DNA from: Tupaia tana
Taxonomy: Eukaryota; Chordata; Mammalia; Scandentia; Tupaiidae
NCBI GenBank assembly: GCA_026018925.1
Contig: JAKSZU010000025.1
Coordinates: 21,245,391-21,309,390, forward strand
Direction: 5' to 3'
Length of the DNA: 64,000 nt
Shown piece after piece: positions 21,610-33,424 of this stretch; position 1 is the stretch's first letter, and each line of letters begins with the position of its first letter. The translations under genes and the position numbers were made by a program. Under the pieces are notes generated by a model. That model did no database searches. It saw nothing but the letters and a program-made list of their open reading frames with translations, and was not told the DNA's origin.

Positions 21610-23022
21610 GCTAGAACTGTACATGGTTATATTTTTTTCATGATCAGTTATTGATGTACAGGGCTTTTTTTTTTTTTCCCTTTGAGAAGCCTTGAAAAGT
21701 TCTGAAATAGATTTTGGGCCCCCTCTCCCCACACCCAAGAATAAGTAGATATAACAGAAAACAGGTTAGTGAATTTCCCCTAGACAACATTTTACAAAAA
21801 AATAAAATTTTTCATAGGAAGTAATCTAAAAGAAGGCTCCCCCTGCACTGTATAAAAGATTAAGGTGTCATGTCTTTGGAATATTGATGAGAAAAGGATG
21901 AAAACGTTCACTTTAAGAGGCTGTTTTCTTCTATCCCAAAGTTGGTGGCTGGCAGTCTGGCATCTTAGTTTACATCCCGGACATTAAACCTGGGTTATAA
22001 ATATACCTAATGGAGTTTTCAATAGTTTTGTTTATCTCCCCGAGGACAGAAGAAACCTGCTGCTTAGAAATGTGAGATCTTAAACCTTGTTTCTGTGAGT
22101 TGTTTTTATTTATGTTCCATCTTGTGTTTCTCTGAAGCACACACAAAAGTCAACTTCAAAGAGCTATTTGTCATATTTGAAATTCTTAAGTAGTTAAGCT
22201 TTAGTTTGAAGAACCACCTGGAAAATTATAGACAGGCAGTTCATCCAGCACATTAAACCCAGGATGTGAATATCTAACATTTTTTTTTTTACACCACAAT
22301 TTTGTATTCCAGAGAACCATGCAAACCTGGCATTATATAACATCGTAAATATAACACACTGTTACATTATGTAACATGATAAAATCGTACCTTATTCGTG
22401 TGGTACTGTAAAGTCATTTTGTGCTTACCATTGTTATTTTTAATAACTGTAGCAACTCTGTGACATAGTTCACTTTTTATATGCAGAGGTTCTAGTAATA
22501 AATACAACTGATACTAAATCTCAAATAATACCAGATGCTTTTTGTTCAGACATTATCAAAGCCAGGATGTTTCCATTTTAATTTGATGCCCCTATTTGTA
22601 TTCTGAAGTTGTAACAAGCATTCATATCACTGAGTCAACCTCTTTGTAATATTATTTAGCTTAGACCAAATCACAGAATAGTATACGCACCCTGAATCAA
22701 TCTCCTTCACATAATCTAATTCTGTAAAGGTGCCTGAGAAAATGAGGTCATGAAACAGTGAGTAGAAAAGTCAAGGCATGAACCTAACCTTCCTACCTTC
22801 ATCCTATGACCTCGCCTGGAAACTGGCCCCAAATTTCTGATTTCCATTATAGTTGCCATATTCTTTTCCCTTTTTCCCATAATCACATATGGCTTTCGAA
22901 CATATAAAATTATTTATTTATTGCTTATTCTGTGGTCTATTCCCTCTTCTACAATGTAAAGTTCAATGAGACAGAACCTTTTATGTCTTGTTTGCTGACA
23001 TATTACTCAGGTACAGTAAGTA
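21610..23022. other. Long non-repeat stretch, possible conserved non-coding DNA
   Basis: After a T13 run at 21667-21679, the segment 21840-22260 has balanced, non-repetitive composition with no recognisable family. This could be ancient single-copy DNA. No exon signal is convincing. Confidence 0.4.
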
Positions 23023-23103
23023 CTCACTGAGTCGTCAGCAAAGTCATGATGCATTGTTTAATGTTTTTCTACGTAACAATGCATCATGACTTTCCCAACA
23101 AAC
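23023..23103. mobile_element. Palindromic mariner-like MITE, copy 2
   Basis: 81-bp palindrome with AAAGTCATGATGCATTGT on the left and ACAATGCATCATGACTTT on the right. The left end reads GAGTCGTCAGCAAAGTC, matching the GGGTTGTCAG end of the family. TA flanks at 23021-23022 and 23104-23105. Confidence 0.78.
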
Positions 23104-23284
23104 TAAAATTTGCTTCATGAATGAATGGGTGGTTGAATAGAGCCTGACAATATTCAAAATTGTAGGCCCATTCATTTTTTAATCCCACTTATTTTTATCT
23201 GGTAACTACTGTTTTCCAAATACTATGCACTGAGTTTAGAAATAAAGAAATTGAAGAGAACAATAGAGAGGCAGGACGTTAGTG

Positions 23285-23425
23285 AGAAACAGATATGGTT
23301 TATTACCTGTTGATGAGGACATGTATAGTATTCTCAACTGAATTGGTCTGAGAACTATTTCATGATGGGTAAAGTCTTTTTACAAGCAAAATGAGAAATA
23401 GTGATTGACTGTTTTAAAAAATAAT
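23285..23425 (+). mobile_element. L1 3' end, older subfamily
   Basis: AGATATGGTTTATTACCTG, TGATGAGGACATGTATAGTA and GACTGTTTTAAAAAATAAT, matching the minus-strand copy at 15665-15838. Confidence 0.65.
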
Positions 23426-23452
23426 TAGAATAATAATAATAATAATAATAAT
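23426..23452. repeat. (AAT)n microsatellite
   Basis: About eight AAT units immediately after an L1 3' end, so probably grown from its A-rich tail. Confidence 0.9.
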
Positions 23453-23474
23453 GATTGGGAAAAACATAGAAAAG

Positions 23475-23608
23475 ATATTGAACGATGAAGTGGGGACATT
23501 AATGTCTCTGTATTGACTGACATGCATGGCATTCCCTTTTGAAAAAGCAATGTAATACACTGTAAAGTTATATGCAATTCAATGTAATATAAAGAAGATT
23601 ATGATGAT
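23475..23608 (+). mobile_element. Old L1-type 3' end
   Basis: GACATGCATGGCATTC, AATACACTGTAAAGTTATATG and an A-rich end. It resembles the two copies at 63200-63480. Confidence 0.45.
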
Positions 23609-23641
23609 AATAAAAATAAAAATAAAAATAAAAATAAAAAA
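23609..23641. repeat. (AAAAT)n microsatellite
   Basis: Six near-perfect AAAAT/AAATA units forming the tail of the preceding element. Confidence 0.9.
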
Positions 23642-23644
23642 CTA

Positions 23645-24480
23645 AAGAAATCGAGCATGGCTCCTATAGTCATGTTCCTTATACTATTTTGAGAAAGCTG
23701 AACATTATATAAGTTAATGTAAAAATAATATGCAACTTTAATGAATAATTAGTGAAATAAACACAACAGTAGCAAAAGAGTGGGAACTTACTTCAGAGAG
23801 GACAATCAGAAAAGTGTAAGAATTGAAGAATGAAGACAAGATACCCAAGCAAAGGGGATGATTGTCAGACTCAGTGTGGTTCAAATGGTCCAGGTTAATA
23901 CTGTATTCTGTATTCTGTTTTCTATATTCGCAGACAATTACTGGATTTAAAACATGACAGGTAATATTAAAAAAAGGCAAAGGATCAATGGAAATAAGAT
24001 GCTATGACAGTTCTCACTCCTTCCTGTCCTGTCATCACATGGAGATTTCTCTCTCCCCAGTCTTTACATATGACTTACCTAGAAACTGACTAGTAGAGTT
24101 ATATGTCAGCCTAACTCCCATCAGTTACTTAATATTTTGAATCGCATAATGATGTTTTTTGTTTGTTTAATTCCCTGTTGTCTCATTTACAAGCACTATC
24201 CTTAGGTTAATCTAAGTGGCTTATTGCATACAACTAATACCCACTGAAAAGACAGAGGAATGCTTCAGATAATGTTGCTTTTAATATACTCCTGGGATAC
24301 TCCTGGAAAAACCTTGGGCATGTTTTATATTCAGTTAAGGAGTGAGAATAATTATCAATATTTATTCTTAGGAAGCATCTAGAAATTGGAAGATTGCTTT
24401 CTGAATATAATTTGCATGAACATCCTTACAGCTTTGAAGTCTTCATTTGTTCTGAACATTTGAACAGAATGTGGTAGACA
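23645..24480. other. Unique AT-rich sequence, nothing recognised
   Basis: No supported element or gene. Confidence 0.4.
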
Positions 24481-24484
24481 AAAG

Positions 24485-24575
24485 ATTATTTTTGTATTTA
24501 TAAGGAATCAGATAATAGACTTAGAAGTACTTTGCTTGTCCAAAGTCATATAGCTGGAATTCAGCTTGGGTTTAT
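24485..24575 (-). mobile_element. MIR fragment
   Basis: TTGCTTGTCCAAAGTCATATAG and GCTGGAATTCAGCTTGGG fit the MIR segment that follows the core (GCCCAAGGTCACACAGC...). Short and diverged; read as plus-strand order, strand call is tentative. Confidence 0.45.
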
Positions 24576-24589
24576 TAGTTGTTTTGTTT

Positions 24590-24785
24590 CAAATGATAGA
24601 GAGTGCATGCATGTGCAGATGCACAAGAGTGACAAAGAAAAGCAACTTTGATGAAATTGTCCATGCCCTATGCCCCCTGCCCCTCAGCCCTTCAGCAGCT
24701 CGGATCCCGGGCATCTCACATGAGCTAGAAGTCCAAACCCACAGTTGACCTTGTGACCTCAGCACTATAGTCAACACACTGTGAA
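24590..24785 (-). mobile_element. Degraded tRNA-like SINE
   Basis: GATAGAGAGTGCATGC start, C-rich middle (CTGCCCCTCAGCCC), AGCTCGGATCCCGGGC, then CACAGTTGACCTTGTGACC. Layout agrees with the 19085-19315 family. Confidence 0.45.
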
Positions 24786-24844
24786 CTTCATTACCAAGAC
24801 TGGGCTTCAATTCAAGTTCTTAACCCTAAATCCAGAATTTCTTT

Positions 24845-24987
24845 ATTTTTTTTTTTAAGAAAGTTTGCTATAGGGCCTGTGCGCTTGCCAGAGAGAGAGA
24901 GAGAGAGACAGACAATGAGAAATTATCCCCCACGAGGGATGGCCACACCACAACCCCTTCTCTTCCGTTCTCCTCTCAGGAACTTGG

Positions 24988-25025
<38 letters not shown>

Positions 25026-25132
25026 GTGCACCAACACCGGGTGTGAGTTTGAAGCTGCCAGGTCCTGGACTTGAACCACAGTTGGCGATGTGGGAGTCCA
25101 ATGATGTAACCATTATGCCATCTGCTGGTCCC
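24845..25132 (-). mobile_element. tRNA-derived SINE with CA expansion
   Basis: Flanked by AATCCAGAATTTCTTT (24829-24844) and AATCCAGAATTCTTTT from 25133. Body intact apart from a CA array at 24988-25021, which sits where other copies have GCACGCACACGCGC. Confidence 0.94.
24988..25021. repeat. (CA)n microsatellite inside a SINE
   Basis: Seventeen CA units grown from the alternating purine/pyrimidine CGCACGCACACG segment of the SINE. Confidence 0.93.
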
Positions 25133-25571
25133 AATCCAGAATTCTTTTAATTGAACTATATGCTTGAAGGCATTTTTGTGGGCGATTGGAAAGAAGAAAA
25201 TGAGGTAATAAGAGATGTCTGTATTTTGGTAAAATAATGAAATACATATATCACATTATCTATGTCTCAATTTCTCCTATTTTTTTTTCAGGATATCAAT
25301 TATATTTGATTAGGAACTACCCAAATGACCTCATTTTAATCTAGTTAAGTCTGAAAATATTCTACTTCTAAGTAAGATCATATCCTGAGGTCCGAAGAGG
25401 TTAAAATTTCAACATTTCAGTTTTAAAAAATAAAATTCAATCTAGAACAATGGCCTTTTAGCTGATATTCATTGAAATAATTCAGAAAAAATACACTAAG
25501 GAAGTAAAAATGACCTAATACTACAATAGCACAATATTTATCTTCACATGATAAAAAGCAAACAAACTCTG

Positions 25572-25740
25572 GGGCCAGCAGGTGGGGTGTTGGTTGGGAA
25601 TACTGGACTCTCACATGGCCAACCATGGTTCAAGTCCCTGGCCTGGCAGCTTGCTTTCTCACTTTCTTGCTCATTCTCTCTCTCCCTCTCTGGTTAAATT
25701 AAAATGAATAAATAAATAAGTAAAGTTCAATAAAATAATT
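25572..25740 (+). mobile_element. Short tRNA-derived SINE
   Basis: Head GGGGCCAGCAGGTGGGGTG, B-box region CATGGTTCAAGTCCCTGG, directly followed by a CT-rich stretch and an (AAAT)n tail. The central body of the long SINE is absent, as in the other short copies. Confidence 0.82.
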
Positions 25741-25789
25741 ATTTAAAAAATGAGGGGAAGAAAAGAGAATAGACTCTCTGGTCTCTCGT

Positions 25790-25915
25790 TATAATGGCAC
25801 TAATCCTCATGACATAATTAATTACCTCTTAAAGCTTCCATCTCCAAATATTACCACATTCAGAATTCGATTTTGGTGTGACTTTGGGAAGACAATTTTA
25901 GTCAGTTACACTCAT
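25790..25915 (-). mobile_element. MaLR/MLT1-like LTR fragment
   Basis: Reverse blocks TAATTACCTCTTAAAGC, CCATCTCCAAATATTACCAC and GACTTTGGGAAGACAATTTT match the middle of MLT1-class LTRs. Confidence 0.5.
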
Positions 25916-27080
25916 CAAATTTCATATTGATGTCCTAAGAAATATATTACTACTAATAGAGTAGTTACATGAGAACCTTTTGAATAATTAAAAGCTATGT
26001 ATGGGTTAAGTGGAAGGAAACAAATTCATGAGGATTTACTGAAAGAACTTACTGAGTATAATTGGTACTTATATTTTATTTTTATTTTCCCTTTTTTTGT
26101 GTGTTTTCCCCTTTTTTCCTCCCCCTAAAATTTGTAAATATTCCCTTGTAGAAGCCATTATAATGACATTTTTCAGATAGTCTTAAATTATCAGTACTAA
26201 ACTTGTCCATTACCAAATGTCTACACTCTGGACTTCATTAACCAATGCAAATCAGTTTAGAGAAAAATATAGTATAAGATCATACAACACATATTAAACT
26301 AAGAAAGAAAAAATTGCTGATTAAATTCTAAAATTGCTGATTAAATTCTCATAAATAATTAAGACTTATGAAGTATTCTAAGTCAAAATTCAGTCATCAG
26401 TTATATCAGTTCTAATTCAGTGAGATCACTGCGATATTACTTTCACTATTAAATAATCATTTTATTACAGAAAGTCAAAGGCACTGTTAAGATGGTAGAA
26501 ATAGCAGCACATTCAAAGCCTTTGTGCAATTATTTTTGTTTGCCTGGGAATAACCTTGATGTTGAACTTCACCTTGATCTTATTTTTTATATCAATCCCT
26601 ATTTCCATTTATATACCATAACTCTAGTGCCCATAATGCACTTTCACCTCTTGAATGTCAATCATAGATTAAGACAGGATTCATTAAATTCTACCAAAGG
26701 CAATATTGCTCCTAAGAACCTCACTTTATATATCTGGATCCCGGGATCACCAATCCTACCCAAATTCTCTTTCAACATATTGTTCATTAAAACAAAAGAT
26801 AAACTAAAGTCAGTCGGTCTGTTCCAGAAACAAAACTTCAGGTTTGCTTTAGACAAGTTTCTCGAATATATACCTCAATTATTTTATAGAATTTTTCTCT
26901 CTTTAATTTTCATTAATCAATTGCTCTGGAATTTAAGTTGCTCATATCTCCTTTACAAACATAGTAAACCATTAATGCTGTTGTTTTCAAATAAGGCATT
27001 GACTTGAATTTTCATAACATGGAGAGGAATCAAATTGGTATTAGTTGTAATTTTTTAAATTTTAATTTAATTTAATTTTG
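25916..27080. other. AT-rich sequence with one 171-codon open frame
   Basis: A 20-bp direct duplication (AAAATTGCTGATTAAATTCT twice) is at about 26309-26348. The open frame 26492-27007 encodes a Leu/Phe/Ile-rich chain with no motif I know; in this base composition it may be chance. No splice or promoter context supports a gene. Confidence 0.35.
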
Positions 27081-27318
27081 AGAGAAAGATTTTTGCTATA
27101 GGGTATGTGTGTTTGCCAGAGAATCAGAAAGACAGAAAGTGAGAAATCACCCCCGGGACGATGGCTATGCCACAATCCCTTCTCCTCCATTCGCCCCTTG
27201 GGATCTTGGGCATGCAAACGCATGCAACTGGTGTGTTTTAAGACCCAGCATTTGGGACTTGAACCATGACAATTACGTGGGAGTCCAGCAATGTAACCAT
27301 TATGCCATCTGTGGTCTT
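27081..27318 (-). mobile_element. tRNA-derived SINE, old copy
   Basis: TTTTTGCTATAGGGTATGTG, GAAATCACCCCCGGGACG, then CTTGAACCATGAC and the head end CCATCTGTGGTC. Moderately diverged. Confidence 0.9.
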
Positions 27319-28745
27319 GGTGATTGATTAAAAAAAAAAAACTATTAAAAGTTTGAACTCACTTCATTATGAATAAGCAGCATACTTAAAGTTGTAAATA
27401 ATATGATCATAATCAGTAAAGTTTTATTCTATTTGTTGCAGCAAAGAAAAGGGGGATGATCTCAAATTCAATATTGTGAGAAATGTGTAAATTTTAGCTA
27501 TACATCTTCTAGACAGGAACAATCATATATCTCAAAGAAGAAATGAAGATAAATGATTTGCGCCAAATCTAACTATAATTGGCAGAGAAAGACTGTGCGT
27601 CTACAGGCTCTGATTCTAAATATTCATTCCAATATCATTATAGGTCATACATTTAATGAGCTACAAGTCTCTAGTTTTCACTGATGTAAAGATCTTGGGA
27701 ATAGAGTATTTATTAACTAGTTCATGGAACTCAGGTTTGATATGAAAATTTTAGAAAAAGATTAATCAATCTTACTAAAATCATTTGTAAAAAATCACTT
27801 AAAGAGTGTAAATATGCATTCTTTTATTTAGAAGGTAATTAAAAATCATGCATTTCCTTGAAAGACTTTTAATGTGAATAGAAATACACACATTAACATT
27901 ATAAGAATATATAAAAAGTAAGTTCACTTTTCTTAAATACAGCTGAGAATATTAGGTCACATTGGAAATACAGTATTTTAGAACAAAATCTGGCATATAC
28001 ATATTTAGACATATATTTAGATCTCTAGGTGGATAACTCATTCTGGATTTCCATGGTATAATATAGTGAATCTGTCTGTGTTGGACACCCTACCACTATA
28101 AAGAATACAGACTAAAAATGGAAATAGTTCTAATTCTATTCACAGTAATACTTATTAAGATACTGAATGCTTAAATTATTGAAGAAATTATTAATATGTT
28201 GGTGCTTGTGTATTCCCACTCACTACCTCTTGGAGCTATTATTGTTACATAAATGTCTTTGAGAATGTATTAAAAAGACATGAGATGACACAGCTGAGAG
28301 TTAACATCTTAGTACCCACAGTTTTTAACTCTGAATTATTAACTTAAATGTTGCAAAGGATCAAAACTAATAATCAAACTTTCTTACAACCATTTATTCT
28401 AAATGTTAAAGATTTCCTTAGAAAAACAAGGGCTTTGTTTTCGTTTTCATCTCAAATGAGTTTTGACTCTGGAAGATGAAAGACTGAAGTTCTCAGTTGT
28501 AATAGTTACGAAGTAATTCTATGAAGTTATTTTTATTATCACAGTTTACCAAACACAACATGTATTTGGCTATACACATAACCAATAATGGAAACTAAAA
28601 GTTGATCAAGGCTCATTATCACAATAGCATCATTTTAAGAATATTTTTCTCCTTTCATATAAAAACATCTTTCCAAAATGTGTGAAGTATTACATGATTA
28701 GGATAGCACAGAGAACCTGTAAAATGTGTCTCTTGTAGATGTTAT
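27319..28745. other. Unique AT-rich sequence, nothing recognised
   Basis: No repeat family or coding pattern identified. Confidence 0.4.
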
Positions 28746-28749
28746 TAAC

Positions 28750-29110
28750 AGAAAGGAAATGTTTACCTGCCTCTGATCCTCACTGGAAGAATATACTTTC
28801 CTACCCTATAAATGTTGTACTTGGCCTTGTGACTTGCCTCGAGTTGGTGGAATGTAAAAGAGGGTGACATAAATCAAGTGTGGACTTTTGCTGGGTATGA
28901 ATAAGCCTCTTAGTCACTCTCCTCAGCAGTAAGGAAAGCACACACCATGAACAGCTGCCTTCTTTGCCTGGGTGGATAAATGAGGATGTGGAATAGACCA
29001 GAACCAAACTTGTAGCCTGGAGCAGGGCTTCTGCAGCTGGTCCACAAGTCTAGCCATGAAAAATGAGTGAATTTTGTTCTATGTCATTGAAATTTGGGGA
29101 GCAGTATTAT
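28750..29110 (+). mobile_element. Ancient LTR-like repeat
   Basis: Blocks TTGGCCTTGTGACTTGCC, GAATAGACCAGAACCAAAC, TTGTAGCCTGGAGCAGGGC and TCATTGAAATTTGGGGAGC occur in the order of a well-known old mammalian LTR (ERVL/MaLR-class). Exact family not certain. 46060-46500 has a related layout. Confidence 0.5.
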
Positions 29111-29119
29111 CTCAGGGAA

Positions 29120-29807
29120 AAAAGAAAGCTCAAACGGGTATCTCACAATGCATGTAACAACATCATATAACACTCATTCACTATCATGGAATACAGATGA
29201 ACACTTTTTATAAAACAGCATTCAAAGGTCAGGACCTGTGTTTCCTATGGTGTAATGTGAAAAACCACAATTAATTTTTTGGCTTATATAGATAATTTAG
29301 CTTGATTTTATCTTATATTACTGGCGAATTAGCCTATGTTTTATTTATTTAAAGCTTAGCTGTGAAGAAAAGTGAATCTACTTATTAAATGTTCATTCAA
29401 GAAATATTTTTAGAGTGACTGCCGTAGTTCACTTTTTAGTGGGTTCAAATAAACTATGAACAGAGACAGAGACTGAGACAGAGAAAAACTTGAAATGTGT
29501 TCCCTCCCAGGTACCACATTTTTATCTATTCTCTTATTCTCTTGTTTTTGGAACATTGGCAGATATGGTAGATGTTTGAATGAGACTATGGGGAAATTTT
29601 GTTACAGTTAAACTGATTTAGTTTTAAGTATCTAGTAGTTTATAGAAGGTGTATTAATAATACAGGCAGAAATGCTATTGAGTGATTATTTAGGATTGAC
29701 AACTATTCACTGTCGACAGGCAGTGTTAGTATGTTGTTCAAAGTAGGAAATAAAAAAGTGATTAAATTAAGTCACATGGATATATTCTGTGGAATTGTGG
29801 CAAAGTT
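29120..29807. other. Unique AT-rich sequence, nothing recognised
   Basis: A short GAGACAGAGACTGAG run lies near 29463-29483. No element supported. Confidence 0.35.
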
Positions 29808-29809
29808 GT

Positions 29810-29990
29810 TAGGCTAACTCATGGCATGGTGGGTAGAGTGGCTGGGTCTCACGTGGCTGGCAGCACAATTCATATAAAAAGACAGAGATGGAGAAGGGAT
29901 GTGGCAGGACCACATCCCATGGGAGGTGCTTTCTGACTTCCCCTCTCTGTCTCTGTCTCTCTGTCTCTCTTTGGAAAGTGTACACATCCA
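29810..29990 (+). mobile_element. Old tRNA-derived SINE
   Basis: Head CTCATGGCATGGTGGGTAG, then GGAGAAGGGATGTGGCAGG, CATCCCATGGGAGGTGC and a CTGTCTCT tract. The central tRNA B-box region is largely deleted. Confidence 0.75.
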
Positions 29991-30203
29991 CTGGCAACAT
30001 TTTTAAGAGGAGAATTGTGGTAAAGGTGCAGTTTGAACCAATTTCCTTTGACACTATTACTTAACTGAAACCAATCTCACCCGCTCCTGTGCCACACACC
30101 ATACTGCAGACACAGGGTGAAGGAAGCTAAAGTTCTATTGGCTTGTGTAAAACAAGGAGAGCAGTCAGATACTGGTGATAGAGCTTGGCCTCCCTGAAGA
30201 ATT

Positions 30204-30206
<3 letters not shown>

Positions 30207-30247
<41 letters not shown>
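30207..30247. repeat. (GT)n microsatellite
   Basis: About 19 GT units directly upstream of a SINE insertion. Confidence 0.95.
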
Positions 30248-30248
<1 letters not shown>

Positions 30249-30255
30249 TTTGTTT

Positions 30256-30540
30256 ATTTTTTTTTTTGGAGAGGTTTTTGCTATAGGACGTGTGCGCTCG
30301 CCACATAGACAGAGAGAGACAGAGAGACAGAAAGTGAGAAATCACCCCCCCCCCCCCAGGGGGGAATGGCCATGCCGCAATCCCTTCTCCTCCATTCTCC
30401 TCTCGGGATCTTGGGCACGCACGCACACACACACACACACACACGCCCAGCATGAGTTTTAAGCCACCAGGTCCGGGACGCAAAATGCCGTCGACTACAT
30501 GGAAGTCCAGCATCATAGCCATTACGCTAACTGCTTGTCC
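30256..30540 (-). mobile_element. tRNA-derived SINE with expanded C-run, B-box variant
   Basis: Full-length copy whose palindrome arm has grown to a C run of 13 (30344-30356) before AGGGGGG. A CA array lies at about 30424-30443. On the sense strand the B-box region reads TTTTGCGTCCC, so the usual A is absent. A-rich tail borders the GT array. Confidence 0.9.
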
Positions 30541-30556
30541 CCATGTATATATTTTA

Positions 30557-30723
30557 AAAAGATATATGTATTTTAATTTTTAAATTATCATTATTCAATT
30601 TTAACCAGGGAGACACAGAGAGAAAGGAAGAGTGAGAAAGCAAGTTGCCCTGTTTGGGACTTGAACCGTGTCAGCCATATGAGAGTCCCATGCCTTAACC
30701 ACCACAACACCTAATGCCCCTCC
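30557..30723 (-). mobile_element. Short tRNA-derived SINE
   Basis: T/A-rich tail, AGAGAGAAAGGAAGAG linker, antisense head TTTGGGACTTGAACCG. Flanked by CCATGTATATATTTTAA (from 30541) and CCATGTATTTTTAA (from 30725). Confidence 0.8.
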
Positions 30724-30919
30724 CACCATGTATTTTTAAGGGCAGAGTTAAGGATTTTGATGATTGTTCAAGAGGGCATAGTCATCTCCTGGGCTGTCTT
30801 GATTGATGGGGCTTCTGGCCAATCATTTTCTATTCTGGGAAGGGAAATCTGCAGGTGCAGTCAGCCAATTCTATACTGTAAAATATTTTAAGGATTGGAG
30901 TTTAACTCTTATCTTTTCT

Positions 30920-31207
30920 TTTCTTTTTCTTTTTCTTTTCTTTCTTTCTTTCTTTTTTTTTTTTTGGAGAGGTTTTTGCTATAGGGCGCGTGCACTCGTC
31001 AGACAGACAGTGAGAGACAGAGAGACAGAAAGCGAAAAATCACCCCCCAGGGGGGATTGCCATGCCGCAATCCCTTCTCCTCCATTCTCCTCTTGGGCAC
31101 ACATGCACACGCACTGGGCGTGAGTTTAAGCCACCGGGTCTGAACGCGAACCGCGGTCGACTACATGGGAGTCCAGCGACATAGCCATTATGCTAACTGC
31201 TGGTCCC
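30920..31207 (-). mobile_element. tRNA-derived SINE, B-box-variant lineage
   Basis: Flanked by AACTCTTATCTTTTCT (30904-30919) and AACCCTTATCTTTTCT (31208-31223). CT-rich tail. The sense B box reads GGTTCGCGTTC. Confidence 0.95.
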
Positions 31208-31374
31208 AACCCTTATCTTTTCTGATGTCATTTATTTTACCATCATCTCAACTATTTCCTAACTCCTACAGCTGAGAAATGAATTTCTATGACAAAAAGA
31301 AAGGCAAAGATGATGAGAGATTACAAGTTATTTTGGAAGAAGCTGCACTATTTTACCAAAATATGAGGTTGTTT

Positions 31375-31613
31375 TGTTTTTAGAGATTTTTGGTATAAAG
31401 CATGTGAACTCACTGGAGAAACAGAAAGACAAAGGGAGAAATCACTCACCCCCAAGGGGGATGGCCACACCTCAATCTCTTCTTCATTCTCCTCTTGAGA
31501 TTTTGGGCACACATGCACACAGTGTGAGTGTCAAGCTTCCGGGCCTGGGACTCGAACTGTGGTTAGCCATGTGAGAGTCTAGCAACATAACCATTACACC
31601 ATTTGCTGGTCCC
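31375..31613 (-). mobile_element. tRNA-derived SINE, old copy
   Basis: Decayed TTTTTGGTATAAAGCATGTG start, CCCCAAGGGGGATGG palindrome, CGGGCCTGGGACTCGAACTG head and TTTGCTGGTCCC end. Confidence 0.92.
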
Positions 31614-31844
31614 AACACAGATGAATTTACATCAGGAATTTCAGGCACATTGCAGGATAAAAGGTATGATCAGCCACGTCATAAATCCATTACCATTTGA
31701 AGATGGTGTTTGTTTACTATGAACTAGGATATGGCTTTAAACAATTACTCTGACTAAAGGTAGATATAATCAAAGGCTGGAGTAAAGTTTAAATAAACCC
31801 TGAATAACAGGGAACTTAGAATAATACTTTTAGTCTCTCTTTTT

Positions 31845-32026
31845 TTGGCAAGGTTTTGTTTTTGGCTATAGGACACGTGTGCTCACCAGAAAGACAGAGA
31901 GACAGAAAGCGAGAAATCACACTCCCTGCCTGCACCACTACCACAATCCCTTCTCCTCCATTCTCCTCTTGGGATCTTGAGCATGCATGTACATTTCCCT
32001 GGCATGAGTTTAAGCCACTGGGTCCC
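31845..32026 (-). mobile_element. tRNA-derived SINE, 5'-truncated with target duplication
   Basis: Runs from the T-rich tail to CACTGGGTCCC and stops there, so the tRNA head is missing. It is flanked by AGTCTCTCTTTTT (31832-31844) and AGTCCCTCTTTTT (32027-32039). The truncation therefore happened at insertion. Confidence 0.9.
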
Positions 32027-32039
32027 AGTCCCTCTTTTT

Positions 32040-33424
32040 AATATTCAGTTTGGAGAAATTGCATGTCTTTTCTCAACATAAGAAGAAAACTGTGAGTCAA
32101 GCCTTTTTAGAAGGTCCCTGCTTGGTTCAACTCTAATTGTTCAGATCGGATCATTGAACAGGTGTATTTTCACCTGACATGGCCACCTTGACAGGAATTG
32201 AGCCATCTGGGGCACTTAGGAAAGTATCTGATGAATAGCCACATGTGATATTCAGTAACCTTCACAAGATGTGTCTATCTTCATAAATAGGTCCTAATCT
32301 CTCCCTGGTAACTCCAGGTCCCCAAAGTTCAAATTTAACTACTACAGTTCAAAAGTACTGTCAGAAATTCTACTTCACCCACCCACCCCTACACAACTCC
32401 TTGTGCTTTTGCCCTTATGCCATTTTCTCCATGCTCCTCTTGTAGGAATTGAGTCAATGCTGAAATTATTACCTTAAATGTCAAAAGCATTTCATAGACT
32501 TCAGCAGGTCTATAGGGCTCAGAAAGAATCTAAATTCACTTCTTTACTTTATGAAAATAAAACAATCCTTAAGATTTCATTTAGCACTTTCTAACAGAGC
32601 TATCATAGAATTTCATTTGTTTTTTTGGTCATTTTCTCTTTCTTTTGGCTTCAAGGAAAGCAAAACCCTTTCTTCTATGTTCTTTTTATGCTCTGTCACA
32701 CTTTTAGTAGATTTTCCAGTCTAATTTTTATGGAACATCTTTCAGAAAATAGCACACACTTGGAGTTAAACACAGTAATAGCGAAAGATGGTTCAATCTC
32801 CAGCCCATAGCAGAATAATTGCAACTAACAAGTTGTCCTTAAACTTTGTCTTTAGTGTTCTGGTAACTCCTGCTTTCAACGAGTTCCAATATTTAGTTGT
32901 TCTTCATCATAAAAATTCAAAATATGGCTTCCTATAATATCTGCCTACTGATCATGGCTTTTCCAATCTGTATCAACACAAAATTTATTTTTTATACAAT
33001 TGAACCTAAATAATTTTAAATTATTAGCATGTTTCAAAATGAACCCTTTCTTGAATTCCTCCACTACATCTCATGATAAGCCATTATATCCCAACTCCCC
33101 TTCTTACCAGTTAACCTTCTGGATGTCTGTATGTTCTTAAACTTGCCCAACCTTCCATGATATAGATTTCTCTTCACCAGAATATTTGGAATCTAGTGGA
33201 ACTATTATTTTCATATGTCAAAAAATATATCTCCATAATGCATATGGAGTAGCAATGCTTTGCAGGTGTATTGGAACACTAGAATTATGTAAATATCAAT
33301 CCCAAATTACCATAGAGCAGTTTAACCTCCTTAAAGGAAGTCATCAAGTAGACTTTTGTCCCCCATGCTGGAAATAGTAGTACACTAATGAAAAAGTAAA
33401 AAGCAGAATTATTGTTGATGAATA
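32040..33424. other. Unique AT-rich sequence, nothing recognised
   Basis: No supported element or gene. Confidence 0.4.
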
